This document shows positions 10,694-21,550 of a DNA stretch of 64,000 bases, one piece after another. How positions within the stretch are numbered: the stretch's first letter is position 1; each line of letters begins with the position of its first letter. Below the pieces are notes generated by a model that had not been told where the DNA came from, searched no databases, and saw only the letters and a list, made by a program, of their open reading frames with translations. The position numbers and the translations under genes are program-made. The stretch covers positions 1 through 64,000 of the forward strand of contig CAWHEF010000001.1 of assembly GCA_963828385.1 (NCBI GenBank), given 5' to 3'. Origin of the DNA: Bog-756 sp963828385 (GTDB lineage Bacteria > Actinomycetota > Acidimicrobiia > Acidimicrobiales > RAAP-2).

Positions 10694-11494
10694 GTGGGGA
10701 TCGCCATCGACGAACGCATCCGGGTGCTCGTGGTCGAGGACGAGGAGGCGTATCGACAGGCGCTGTCCTCCGGGCTGGGCCGGGAGGGATTCGTGGTCGA
10801 CACGGCGGTCGACGGCATCGAAGCCATCCAGCGCTTCGTTGCCGATCGGCCCGACATCGTCCTGCTCGACCTGCGTCTGCCGGGCATGGACGGCATCGAG
10901 GTCTATCGCCGCATGCGGGACCTCGCACCTGTGCCGGTCGTCATGGTGAGCGCAGTCGACTCGGAGCTCGATGTGGTGCTCGGACTCGAGCTGGGAGCGG
11001 CAGGCTACGTGACCAAACCGTTCCGGCTCCGCGAGCTCGTCGCCCGCATCCAGGCCATCCTCCGGCGCGTCTCACCTCCGGCGCTACCCGAGCTCGACGG
11101 GCCACCCTCGGAGCTCGAACCCGATCGGCCGACGGTGGTCCTCGGCTCGGTCGCCATCGACGTGCGCCGTCATGAGGTGAAGAGAGACGACGAGGCGATC
11201 CAGCTATCCCGGCGCGAATTCGACCTCCTGAGCCTCTTGACCGATCCTCCAGGCCGCGTCCGCACCCGGGAGGAGCTGATCGATCGCCTGTGGCCGGACC
11301 GGGATCTCTCCGACATCCGGACACTTGACACCCATATGCACCGGCTCCGCTCGAAACTCGAGCCCGATCCGTCACACCCCCGCTACCTGGTCACCGTGCG
11401 GGGGATCGGATTCCGCATCGATGTGGACGGCGGCCCTCCGAGCCACCGGACCGGCCCGGGACCGACCCCACCGGAGGCCGGTCGGCAGGACTGA
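10694..11494 (+). CDS. OmpR/PhoB-family response regulator, probable phosphate regulator
   Basis: A 266-residue two-component response regulator. The receiver domain (residues 9-127) has acidic Glu15/Asp16, phosphoacceptor Asp59 in VLLDLRLPGMDG, and Lys108 in VTKPFR. The C-terminal winged helix (about 150-245) has SRREFDLLSLL, RTREELIDRLW and TLDTHMHRLRSKL. The GTG at 10694 follows GGGGGAGGTCGGAG. There is no histidine kinase next to it. The pst operon begins 21 bases past its stop, on the opposite strand. This position and the PHO-like repeats before pstS suggest a RegX3/PhoP role, but the partner kinase is unknown. Confidence 0.85.
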   Translation: MGIAIDERIRVLVVEDEEAYRQALSSGLGREGFVVDTAVDGIEAIQRFVADRPDIVLLDLRLPGMDGIEVYRRMRDLAPVPVVMVSAVDSELDVVLGLELGAAGYVTKPFRLRELVARIQAILRRVSPPALPELDGPPSELEPDRPTVVLGSVAIDVRRHEVKRDDEAIQLSRREFDLLSLLTDPPGRVRTREELIDRLWPDRDLSDIRTLDTHMHRLRSKLEPDPSHPRYLVTVRGIGFRIDVDGGPPSHRTGPGPTPPEAGRQD

Positions 11495-11515
11495 CCGTTC
11501 AACGGGACGGAGCAT

Positions 11516-12367
11516 TCACCCGAACTGACCGTTCACATAGCCGAGCGTCCTCGGGTCCGACGGCTCGCTGAACAGGCGCGCCGTCGATCCGAATTCGATG
11601 AGCTCGCCGGCCTTGTCCTCACCCATCAAAAGGAAGGCGCAACGATCCGACACCCGCATCGCCTGTTGCATGTTGTGGGTGACGATCACGATGGTGACCC
11701 GGTGCTTGAGCTCACCGACCAGCTCCTCGATGCGTTTGGTGGCGATGGGATCGAGGGAGGAGGTCGGCTCGTCCATGAGCAGTACCTCCGGTTCCACGGC
11801 GAGGGCCCGGGCGATGCAGAGCCGCTGCTGCTCGCCGCCTGAGAGGGTACTGGCCCGAACCTTCAACCGGTCGCGCACGCTGTCCCACAAAGCGGCGCCG
11901 ATGAGGGCCGATTCTGCCGCCTCGTCCAGCAGAGCCTTCTTGCGGATCCCGTTGAAGCGCAGCCCGGCCACCGCGTTCTCGTAGATGCTCATCGTCGGGA
12001 ACGGATTCGGCCGCTGGAACACCATCCCCACCCGGCTCCTCAACAGCGTGGCGTCGGTGTCGTTGCCGTAGACATCGGTGTCACCGAGAAAGACCGAGCC
12101 GGTGACCGAAGCCGTGCGGACCGTGTCGTGCATCCGGTTGAGCGCCCGCAGCAACGTGGTCTTGCCTGAACCCGAGGGACCTATCAGGGCGGTGATCTCA
12201 CCCTCGCTGACGTCGAAGGTCACATTTCGAACGGCGCGACGACCGGAGAAGGCGACAGACACGTCGTCGAGGCGCATGACGGGGGCTCCGACGGGAGCAT
12301 CGAGGAGTACCTGTGCCGTGTCGATCCCGAGTCCTTCCTTCTGCATTCGAAGCCTCGGCTCGATCAT
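11516..12367 (-). CDS. pstB: Phosphate ABC transporter ATP-binding protein PstB
   Basis: ATPase of the high-affinity phosphate importer. In its 283 residues it shows Walker A GPSGSGKTT, the Q-loop VFQRPNPFP typical of PstB, the signature LSGGEQQR, Walker B VLLMDEPTSSLD and the switch His in VTHNMQQA. The opening MRLDDVSVAFSGRRAV matches the family. About 25 extra residues precede it; the ATG at 12367 overlaps the pstA stop (ATGA), which supports this start. It is last in pstS-pstC-pstA-pstB, and all four genes overlap, so the operon is translationally coupled. Confidence 0.95.
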   Translation of the reverse strand: MIEPRLRMQKEGLGIDTAQVLLDAPVGAPVMRLDDVSVAFSGRRAVRNVTFDVSEGEITALIGPSGSGKTTLLRALNRMHDTVRTASVTGSVFLGDTDVYGNDTDATLLRSRVGMVFQRPNPFPTMSIYENAVAGLRFNGIRKKALLDEAAESALIGAALWDSVRDRLKVRASTLSGGEQQRLCIARALAVEPEVLLMDEPTSSLDPIATKRIEELVGELKHRVTIVIVTHNMQQAMRVSDRCAFLLMGEDKAGELIEFGSTARLFSEPSDPRTLGYVNGQFG

Positions 12368-13287
12368 CTTCTCTCCCTTGCCAACAGAGCCGAGGTGATC
12401 CGACTCCCGATATTCAAGACGAGCACCACCACCATGAGGAGCAGAGCCGCCCCCCACGCCACCTGGAGCAGATCGGCATAGGGCTGACTGCTGTTGGTGT
12501 AGATCACCAGCGGCAGTGCCTCTATCGGCTTGGTCGGGTTCCACTGGACGTACTGGTTGCCGAAGATGGTGAGCAGGAGCGGGGCTGTCTCGCCGAGGCC
12601 CCGGGCCACGGCCAGAAGAACGCCGGTGACGACACCGGGCGATGCCCCGGGCAGCAGCACCCGGCGTGCCACCGTCGAACGCCGGGCGCCGAGGGCCAGA
12701 GCGGCCTCGCTCAAGGAATCCGGAACGCCGCGGATGGCCGTCTCCGATGCCCGGGTAATAACAGGGAGCATGATGATGCCGATGGCGAACGCGCCGGCCA
12801 CCGCGCTGTAGTGACCGCCGGACACGGTGAGCACGATGGCGATGTAGCCGAAGATGCCGATCGTGATGGAGGGCACTCCGCTCATGACGTCAGCCAGGAA
12901 CCGGACCGTTGCCGCCACCCTCCCGTCGGACTCGGCCAGGTAGAGGCCGCAGACGAGGCCCACGGGAACCGTCACCGCCGTGGCCAATGCTCCGATGATG
13001 ACGGTGCCGATGATGGCGTTCCAGACACCTCCGCCGGGAATGCCTTCCGGAACCGTCGGATGGACGAAGAAGTCGGCGTTCCAGGCGGGGAGGCCCTTGG
13101 CGACCACATAGGCGACGACGGCCACGAGGGGAATGACGGCGATACCCAGCGCCGCCCAGCACGCACCCATCGCCACCCGGGACCACGTCTTGCGGCGGTC
13201 CAACGTCGCCTCGGCTATCAACTGGACGTCGCGCCGCCGTTGGAGGATCGGATCGGCTGAAGCGTCAAAGTTGAGCGTGGTAGCCAT
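12364..13287 (-). CDS. pstA: Phosphate ABC transporter permease PstA
   Basis: Inner-membrane permease of the Pst importer, 307 residues with about six membrane spans. The permease loop is visible as ASETAIRGVPDSLSEAALALGA, and VKGLPAWNADFFVHP in the first external loop is typical of PstA. The ATG at 13287 shares its first base with the pstC stop (TGATG); a GTG one codon earlier is also possible. It pairs with PstC to form the channel. Confidence 0.94.
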   Translation of the reverse strand: MATTLNFDASADPILQRRRDVQLIAEATLDRRKTWSRVAMGACWAALGIAVIPLVAVVAYVVAKGLPAWNADFFVHPTVPEGIPGGGVWNAIIGTVIIGALATAVTVPVGLVCGLYLAESDGRVAATVRFLADVMSGVPSITIGIFGYIAIVLTVSGGHYSAVAGAFAIGIIMLPVITRASETAIRGVPDSLSEAALALGARRSTVARRVLLPGASPGVVTGVLLAVARGLGETAPLLLTIFGNQYVQWNPTKPIEALPLVIYTNSSQPYADLLQVAWGAALLLMVVVLVLNIGSRITSALLARERR

Positions 13288-14264
13288 CACACCACCGCCA
13301 CCGTGGTCGGGGCTGCACCAACCCCGCCGCCACCGTCATGGCCGGCGGCGGACCGGACGAGCACCCGGGCCACCGCGTTCACCGCCACGCCGATCACCAA
13401 GAGGACGAGACCGGCGGCGAACAGGGCGCTCAGCTCGGTGCCGGTCGCCTCCCCGAAGTTGTTCACGATGAGTGACGGGAGGGTGGCCGCCGACGAGGTG
13501 AGCGAGTCGGCGATGAACGGCGAGTTCCCGATGACGAGGGCCACCGCCACCGTCTCACCCAGGGCCCGACCGGTGGCGAGCGTCAGAGCACCGAGCAGTC
13601 CGGTGCGGGCGCCGGGCATGACGACCTTGCGCAGGATCTGCCAGCGCGTCGCGCCGAGCGCCAAGGCTCCCTCGATCTGCTCGCCCGGCACGACCGCCAG
13701 CACGTCCCGCGAGATGGCGACCATCGTCGGGAGAACCATCACGAATAGGATCGTCCCTGCCAAGAGAAGCCCGACACCCTGATCGGTCCCGTGGAACAGG
13801 CCGGTCCACCCGAACACGGAACCGAGGAACGGCTCCACGTGCGAGCGGAACAGGGGGGCGAGCACGATCAGGCCCCAGAGGCCGTAGACCACGCTCGGTA
13901 CGGCAGCAAGGAGCTCGACGGCGGTCGAAAGAGGGGCGCGAATCCGATGGGGGACGATGTGGGACAGGGCGAGGGCGGTGCCGAGGCCGATGGGCACGGC
14001 CAGCACCAAGGCGATCGCCGTCGTCTCGAGCGTCCCGAGGACAAAGGGAAGGAGCCCGAACTGATGCTTCGTCGGGTCCCACGTCTTCCCCACGATGAAC
14101 GAGAACCCGAGGTTCGAGAAGGCCGGGTGGGCCTTGAGCACCATCGAGACCACGAACCAGGCGACGACGGCCACGAACAGCGCTGCCGTCATGGCCAGAA
14201 ATGCCCGATAGAAACCGTCCGGAAGGGCGAGGCGACGAGCTCGCCTCGCTCTCGCATCCGTCAC
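13287..14264 (-). CDS. pstC: Phosphate ABC transporter permease PstC
   Basis: Second permease of the Pst importer, 325 residues. It has a basic cytosolic start (RARRARRLALP) and a first span near residue 25. A periplasmic loop with WDPTKHQFGLLPFVLGT follows, and then the permease motif GEQIEGALALGATRWQI before the ATPase-facing loop. The GTG at 14264 overlaps the pstS stop as GTGA, which fixes the start. Confidence 0.94.
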   Translation of the reverse strand: MTDARARRARRLALPDGFYRAFLAMTAALFVAVVAWFVVSMVLKAHPAFSNLGFSFIVGKTWDPTKHQFGLLPFVLGTLETTAIALVLAVPIGLGTALALSHIVPHRIRAPLSTAVELLAAVPSVVYGLWGLIVLAPLFRSHVEPFLGSVFGWTGLFHGTDQGVGLLLAGTILFVMVLPTMVAISRDVLAVVPGEQIEGALALGATRWQILRKVVMPGARTGLLGALTLATGRALGETVAVALVIGNSPFIADSLTSSAATLPSLIVNNFGEATGTELSALFAAGLVLLVIGVAVNAVARVLVRSAAGHDGGGGVGAAPTTVAVV

Positions 14265-15454
14265 TTGGAAAGAAGGGCCTGTCCGCTCGGTCCGGTGACG
14301 GTGAGGAGCTCGTTGCGGACACTGTTCTGCACGGCAGGCGGAAGGGGCACGTAGTCGAGACCCGAGGCAAGGTCCTGGCCCCCTCCGGCATGGGTCGTCC
14401 AGTCGACGACCTTGACCACCTGGGCCCCGGTGGTGGCGCTCGTCTGCTTCTGGAAGAGGATCGCCCAGCTGTAGCCGGAGATCGGATAGCTCGTGACACC
14501 CGGTGCGTTGACGACCGAGAAGTCGGTCGGAGTCACGCTGGTCTTCTCGTCGGCGTCGGCGGCTACCGTCCCGACCGAGGGGACGATGAAGTGACCGGCT
14601 GCGTTCTTCACCGCCGCGAACGTGAAGTTGTTCTGGATGGCGTAGGCGAGCTCGACGTATCCGATCGAGTACGGCGTGGACTTGATGCTGCTTGCGACCC
14701 CCGAGTTCTTGGGTGTCTGGACGGCCGACGACGGCCAGGCGATGGTCTTGGAGGTTCCGAGGGCCCATGACCCTGCCGCTGCTGTCGTCAGGTAGTCACT
14801 GAAGATGTAGGTGGTCCCCGAGCTGTCCGCCCGAACCTCGGGCACGATGGCGTGGGACGGCAGGGTGACCCCGGGGTTGAGGGCCTTGATCTGCGGGGCG
14901 TCCCAGGTCGTGATCGAACCGCCGAAGATGCCGGCGATCGTCGGGGCGTCCAGCTTGAGCCGGGTGGACACGCCGGGCAGGTTGTAGGAGAGCGTCACGC
15001 CCCCCAGGATGTCGGGAACCTGGACGACCGGTCCCGAGGCCGCCGGTACCTTGGCCAGGTCCGAAGCGGACATGGGCACGTCCGAAGCGGCGAAGTCGAC
15101 GGTGCCGGCCTGGAACGAGGTGATGCCCTGTCCGCTGCCCACTCCCTGGTAGTTGATCTGCAGTCCCTGGTTCTTCGAGGTGTACTCGTAGAACGCCTTG
15201 GTGAAGAACGGCTGGACGAACGTCGATCCAGCGGCGTTCAGGGTGCCGGAGGGCGCTTTCAGGTCGGCGCCGATGTAGCCGCTGTTGTCACCGGTCAGCG
15301 TTCCCCCCGCCTTGGTCGTCGAGGTGGTGCTCGAGGAGCTGGACGAACCGCACGCCGCCAACAACACGCCTACGGCGGCCACGCTGGCCAAGGCCGGGTT
15401 GCGTCCCATCCTTCGGCGGTGCCGTTCGGTCCGAAAGGTCAGATCAAGGCTCAC
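14261..15454 (-). CDS. pstS: Phosphate-binding lipoprotein PstS
   Basis: Extracellular phosphate receptor of the Pst system, 397 residues. The GTG at 15454 has a strong GGAGGTG site upstream and gives a basic n-region (RTERHRRR), a hydrophobic core and the lipobox LLAAC, so the mature protein is tethered as a lipoprotein. After a Ser/Thr linker come the phosphate-binding motifs LNAAGSTFVQPFF, GVGSGQGI and RADSSGTTYIFSDYL. It is the first gene of the operon, and PHO-box-like repeats lie about 90-150 bases upstream. Confidence 0.94.
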   Translation of the reverse strand: MSLDLTFRTERHRRRMGRNPALASVAAVGVLLAACGSSSSSSTTSTTKAGGTLTGDNSGYIGADLKAPSGTLNAAGSTFVQPFFTKAFYEYTSKNQGLQINYQGVGSGQGITSFQAGTVDFAASDVPMSASDLAKVPAASGPVVQVPDILGGVTLSYNLPGVSTRLKLDAPTIAGIFGGSITTWDAPQIKALNPGVTLPSHAIVPEVRADSSGTTYIFSDYLTTAAAGSWALGTSKTIAWPSSAVQTPKNSGVASSIKSTPYSIGYVELAYAIQNNFTFAAVKNAAGHFIVPSVGTVAADADEKTSVTPTDFSVVNAPGVTSYPISGYSWAILFQKQTSATTGAQVVKVVDWTTHAGGGQDLASGLDYVPLPPAVQNSVRNELLTVTGPSGQALLSK

Positions 15455-15542
15455 TGGTCGACACACCTCCGTCTGGGGAAGACCCGGACCGTCCGAGCCT
15501 GTGGCCGTACTGCATCCAGGGCCACGATTGGAACGTACCGAG

Positions 15543-15607
15543 CGGACGTGAACGCCGACCCACCGGAGAGTGAACGGAACACGAACTCGGTGTGCCAAAA
15601 GGTGAAC
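15543..15607 (-). promoter_or_regulatory. Candidate PHO boxes upstream of pstS
   Basis: Reading leftwards, 11-base GTTC-type units occur at 15607 (GTTCACCTTTT), 15586 (GTTCGTGTTCC), 15575 (GTTCACTCTCC) and 15553 (GTTCACGTCCG). The middle two abut exactly, and the last is two unit lengths away. Tandem 11-bp GTTCAnnnnnn repeats are the known binding sites of PhoP/RegX3 in Streptomyces and mycobacteria. The position upstream of pstS, near an orphan response regulator, fits phosphate-starvation activation. Confidence 0.7.
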
Positions 15608-15733
15608 TTCTCCGGGGTGTGATCGGAGGGGCTCCGCCCGCAACCGAAGCGGTCCGACCAGCGGTTCAACCGCACCGGGGTGATGCCGACCGGAGTCGGG
15701 AGACTCGGGGGGAATACCTGTTCGATCTTTCTG

Positions 15734-15771
15734 TTGACCGTCCCACGGATCGAGTCGGCTTATGCCGACTC
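15734..15771 (+). promoter_or_regulatory. lon promoter with an inverted-repeat operator
   Basis: TTGACC at 15734-15739 and GCTTAT 18 bases later make a plausible -35/-10 pair. The -10 overlaps a perfect inverted repeat, GAGTCGGC-TTAT-GCCGACTC (15752-15771), that ends 20 bases before the lon ATG. A protein bound there would block the promoter. The sequence does not match the HspR (HAIR) or CIRCE consensus. Confidence 0.5.
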
Positions 15772-15791
15772 AGGCTGGAGGAACGAAGTCA

Positions 15792-18183
<2,392 letters not shown>

Positions 18184-18194
<11 letters not shown>

Positions 18195-18233
18195 GCGGGG
18201 CGGCGGCCTGAGCCGGGCGGCGGCCTGACCGCC
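18184..18233. repeat. 17-bp tandem repeat over the lon stop codon
   Basis: Just under three copies of CGGCGGCCTGAGCSGGG (18184, 18201, 18218). Because the period is 17, the TGA in each copy falls in a different reading frame (18192, 18209, 18226), so all three frames are closed after lon. Confidence 0.88.
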
Positions 18234-18237
18234 ACGC

Positions 18238-19260
18238 TCAGCGGCCGGACGCGCCGTCCGGTCGAGCGTTACGGAACCGCCCGATGAGACCGGCGAGCTC
18301 CAGGGGGCGGTCGCCCTGGATGCTGTGGCCGGCGCCGTCCACGACAACCACGTCATCGCCCGGCCTGCGCCGGCGGAACTCGGCAACGTCGGCGTCGTCG
18401 ACGACCGGTGAAAGCGAGCCCCGTGCGAGCAGCACGGGCCCGGCGATGTGCTCCAGGTCGTCCCACAACGGGCTGAAGTCGACCGAGCCCACGTGCATCC
18501 CGGTGGACCCGGCCGGCCTTCCGAGCTGGTGCCGCCAGGTCCACGTCCCGTCATCGCGTCGGACGGCGTTGTGGAGGACGCCTCGACGCAATGACGAGCG
18601 CGACCGGGTGGGATTGAAGCGAATGGTTCGCTCCAGGATCTCGTCGAAGGACGCAAAGGAGTCCGGACCGGCCAGAAAGGCGGCGATATCGGAGCTCTTC
18701 TCGCTGGTCACACCCGGAGTGATGTCGACGAGCAGCAGACGGGGCACCAGGCCGGGGTGGGCGGCGGCCATGGCAATGGACGTCGCGCCGCCGAGCGACA
18801 TGCCCACCACCAGTGACGGATTGGGAGCCAGCGCCTCGAGGACGACGGCAACGTCCTCGGCCATGGCCCGTGGATCGAGGACACGGGCGTCCCCGGGCCA
18901 GTCGGAGTGGCCGTGGCCGGGAAGATCGACGGCGATGAGGGGCAGGTCGAGGGCGAGGGCGACGGTGTCCCAGGTGTGGGCGTTCTGCCCACCGCCGTGA
19001 ACCAGCACCAACCCGGCCGGCCGGTCCCCCCAGACGAGGGCGCTGACCCGGCGTCCGGGCTCCACCTCGATCCACTCCCTCCGCACCACAGGAGGCCGAT
19101 CGAAGGGAAGGCCCGCCTCGGCGGCGTTCTCGGCGAAGAGCGAGAACTCGTCGTAGGCCTCGCCGGCGGCACTCATGGCCGAGCCGGGCTGGCTGCCCGG
19201 TGCATGGTTGTCGATTGGAGCACGGTGGTGAGCCTCCTCGTGGGGATCGGCAATCGACAT
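18238..19260 (-). CDS. Alpha/beta-fold hydrolase
   Basis: A 340-residue alpha/beta hydrolase. It shows VLVHGGGQNAHTW (oxyanion loop HGG), DLPGHGHSDWP, the nucleophile elbow VGMSLGG with Ser, an acid in the late strand (SPVVDDADV) and the catalytic His in GAGHSIQGD. The ATG at 19260 gives about 60 residues before the fold; an ATG about 28 codons later (SAAGEAYDEF) is equally possible and neither has a strong ribosome site. It is convergent with lon and divergent from the CoA-transferase-like gene. The substrate is unknown. Confidence 0.82.
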   Translation of the reverse strand: MSIADPHEEAHHRAPIDNHAPGSQPGSAMSAAGEAYDEFSLFAENAAEAGLPFDRPPVVRREWIEVEPGRRVSALVWGDRPAGLVLVHGGGQNAHTWDTVALALDLPLIAVDLPGHGHSDWPGDARVLDPRAMAEDVAVVLEALAPNPSLVVGMSLGGATSIAMAAAHPGLVPRLLLVDITPGVTSEKSSDIAAFLAGPDSFASFDEILERTIRFNPTRSRSSLRRGVLHNAVRRDDGTWTWRHQLGRPAGSTGMHVGSVDFSPLWDDLEHIAGPVLLARGSLSPVVDDADVAEFRRRRPGDDVVVVDGAGHSIQGDRPLELAGLIGRFRNARPDGASGR

Positions 19261-19362
19261 GCTCGCACCCTTGGCCCAGTGCCGACATGTCCCAGGCGGA
19301 CCGCAGGCTCCTACGCCATGGGATGCAGGACCGAAAACGGACCCGGATGACACACTGGGGCC

Positions 19363-20676
19363 GTGCCACCCACGTCGCTCACCCCGGAGGACGCCGTCGC
19401 GCTGCTCGACCCCCGGGACACGGTCGGATTCGGTCTCGGGCCGGGCAACCCCGACGCGTTCCTCACCGCGCTCGGCACCCGGGCAGACTGGGAGGACCTC
19501 GTCCTCGGAGGCGCCCTGCTCCTCGGGGCCTACGACGTCCTCCTCCATCCCGGTGTGCACTACCGGTGCGGCTTCTTCGGTCCGGCCGAGCGCATGTACC
19601 TGGCCCAGGGCGCCGACATCGAGCTGGTCCCGGGCGGGTTCCGCCAGTTCGCCCCCATCCTGCGGCGATTCGCTCCCCGGGTGATGACGGCCCAGGCCGC
19701 TCCGGTGGACGCAGACGGGGCGGTGAATCTCTCCCTCCATCTCGGGGCCACCTACGACGAACTGGTCCTGGCCGGACGTGATCCCGATCGCCTCCTCGTC
19801 ATCGAGGTGAACCCCAACCTCCCCCGCACCTGCTCGCTCGCCCCCGAGTTCTCCAACCTGATCCCCGTTGACCTGGTGGACGTGATCGTGGAGGCGGACG
19901 GATCCCCCTTCCCCCTTCCGCAGACCGCTCCCGACGACATCGACAAGGCCATCGCCGAAGAGGCCCGGAGCTATGTGGCGGACGGGGCCACGGTCCAGAT
20001 CGGGATCGGCGCCGTACCCGACCGTGTAGCAGGTCTGTTGGCGGAAGGGGACGGCGGAGGATATGGCATCCACAGCGAGATGTTCAGCGACGGCCTCATG
20101 CAGCTCCACCGGTCGGGCAAGGTGACGAACGACAAGAAGTCCGTGTTCGACGGGGTATCGGTCACCACTTTCGCCCTCGGCTCCTCTGAGCTCTACCGGT
20201 GGCTCGACGGCAACGCCGAGGTGGCGTTCGTGCCGGTTCAGGTGGTCAACAACCCGACGGTGATCGCCGAGAACCACGCTTTCGTCTCGATCAACGGAGC
20301 GCTCTCCATCGATCTCTACGGCCAGGTCGTCGCCGACAACATCGGCGGTCGCCAGATCTCGGGCGTGGGCGGCCACGAGGACTTCGTCGCCGGGGCCGAG
20401 CTGCAGGTGGACGACCGTTCGCTGGTCTGTCTCCGCTCCACGGCCGTCACCAACAAGACGACCCGGTCGCGCATCGTCCCCTTCCTCCCCGAGGGATCGG
20501 TGGTGTCCACCCCGCGTCACCACACCGGCGTCGTCGTGACCGAGTACGGGAGCGCCGATCTGACCGGGCTCACCGTCCGCGAGCGGGCGGCCGCCCTCGT
20601 GGGGCTGGCCCACCCCGATCACAGGGAGGAGCTGGCCGAGGCGGCGGCGCGGCTCGGTCGGGCCGGCGGTCGATGA
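19363..20676 (+). CDS. Acetyl-CoA hydrolase/CoA-transferase family protein
   Basis: A 437-residue member of the acetyl-CoA hydrolase / 4-hydroxybutyrate CoA-transferase family. The N-terminal half has NLSLHLGATYDEL; the C-terminal half has GIHSEMFSDGLMQLHRSGKV, VPVQVVNNPTVIAENHAFVSI and GGRQISGVGGHEDFV. In this family the acylated catalytic Glu normally sits in a segment like NSAIEVDLTGQ; here the segment reads NGALSIDLYGQV, with Ser at that place. The fold is conserved, but transferase chemistry may be changed or lost. GTG start at 19363. It is 3 bases from the next gene. Confidence 0.83.
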   Translation: MPPTSLTPEDAVALLDPRDTVGFGLGPGNPDAFLTALGTRADWEDLVLGGALLLGAYDVLLHPGVHYRCGFFGPAERMYLAQGADIELVPGGFRQFAPILRRFAPRVMTAQAAPVDADGAVNLSLHLGATYDELVLAGRDPDRLLVIEVNPNLPRTCSLAPEFSNLIPVDLVDVIVEADGSPFPLPQTAPDDIDKAIAEEARSYVADGATVQIGIGAVPDRVAGLLAEGDGGGYGIHSEMFSDGLMQLHRSGKVTNDKKSVFDGVSVTTFALGSSELYRWLDGNAEVAFVPVQVVNNPTVIAENHAFVSINGALSIDLYGQVVADNIGGRQISGVGGHEDFVAGAELQVDDRSLVCLRSTAVTNKTTRSRIVPFLPEGSVVSTPRHHTGVVVTEYGSADLTGLTVRERAAALVGLAHPDHREELAEAAARLGRAGGR

Positions 20677-20679
20677 GCG

Positions 20680-21540
20680 ATGGGAGAACCGGCCCGGACG
20701 GCTCCCCCGACCACCTTGACCCTCGCCACGTTCAACGTCCACGCCGGAGTCGACGGGTGGGGACGTCCCTTCGACGTGGTGGCGGCGTGCGCCCAGCTCG
20801 ACGCCGACGTGCTCGTCCTGCAGGAGTCCTGGTCCCCCGACGGTGACGGCCCGAGCACGGCTGGAAGGATCGCCGATCGTCTCGGCTACCGGGTGGAGGC
20901 CGAGGTGAGCCTGGCCCGTGGCCGGCTCTACGAACCGTTGGGCTCCGCCCCGTCCACCTGGGGCCCCCTCCTCGGTCAGCTGAGGAAGGCGCTCCACCTG
21001 GACAACGAGTACCGGCGGGAGGAGGCGATGGCCGAGGGCCGGGCGTCGGTCAGGGGAAGCTGGGGCATCGCCCTCCTGTCCCGACTGCCTGTTCGCGACG
21101 TCCACGTCATGCCCCTCGGGCAGCTGCGCAGGGACCCGGCCCGCCGGGCGGTGATCCGCGGATCGGTGGCGATGGCCGGCGGCGAGCTCGCTCTATGCGG
21201 GACACACATGTCCCACATCACCCACGGCTCGCACGCCCAGTACCGCGTCCTCGCCGACAAGCTTCCGCCTCCGACGACGCCGGCACTGCTGGCCGGGGAC
21301 ATGAACCTCTGGGGGCCGCCGACGACCTCCTACCTCCGGGGCTGGCGTCGGGCGGTGAAGGGACGGAGCTGGCCCGCCCACCGGCCCCACAGCCAACTGG
21401 ACCACGTGCTCGTGACCCGGTCGGTCTCGGTGATCGACGGCGCCATCGCCGGCGACCTCGGGTCCGACCACCGGCCTGCGGTCGTCACCCTCAGCCTCGA
21501 GGGTGACCGGTCGGGTCCTCCAAGAGGCGGCGCCAAGTAG
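20680..21540 (+). CDS. Endonuclease/exonuclease/phosphatase family protein
   Basis: A 286-residue metal-dependent phosphodiesterase of the EEP fold (DNase I, AP endonuclease, sphingomyelinase relatives). It has LATFNVHAG, the metal Glu in VLVLQESW, GIALLSRLPV, GTHMSH, LLAGDMNLW and the terminal GSDHRPAVVTL. No signal peptide is seen, so it is probably cytosolic. The substrate may be nucleic acid, a phospholipid head group or an inositol phosphate. It is co-directional with the CoA-transferase-like gene (3-base gap) and probably co-transcribed. Confidence 0.85.
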   Translation: MGEPARTAPPTTLTLATFNVHAGVDGWGRPFDVVAACAQLDADVLVLQESWSPDGDGPSTAGRIADRLGYRVEAEVSLARGRLYEPLGSAPSTWGPLLGQLRKALHLDNEYRREEAMAEGRASVRGSWGIALLSRLPVRDVHVMPLGQLRRDPARRAVIRGSVAMAGGELALCGTHMSHITHGSHAQYRVLADKLPPPTTPALLAGDMNLWGPPTTSYLRGWRRAVKGRSWPAHRPHSQLDHVLVTRSVSVIDGAIAGDLGSDHRPAVVTLSLEGDRSGPPRGGAK

Positions 21541-21550
21541 CGTCATCTGC

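Noticed and set aside
18238..21105. 955-codon open frame on the minus strand
   Set aside because: Only the last 340 codons (the alpha/beta hydrolase) are real; the rest is antisense to the CoA-transferase-like and phosphodiesterase genes.
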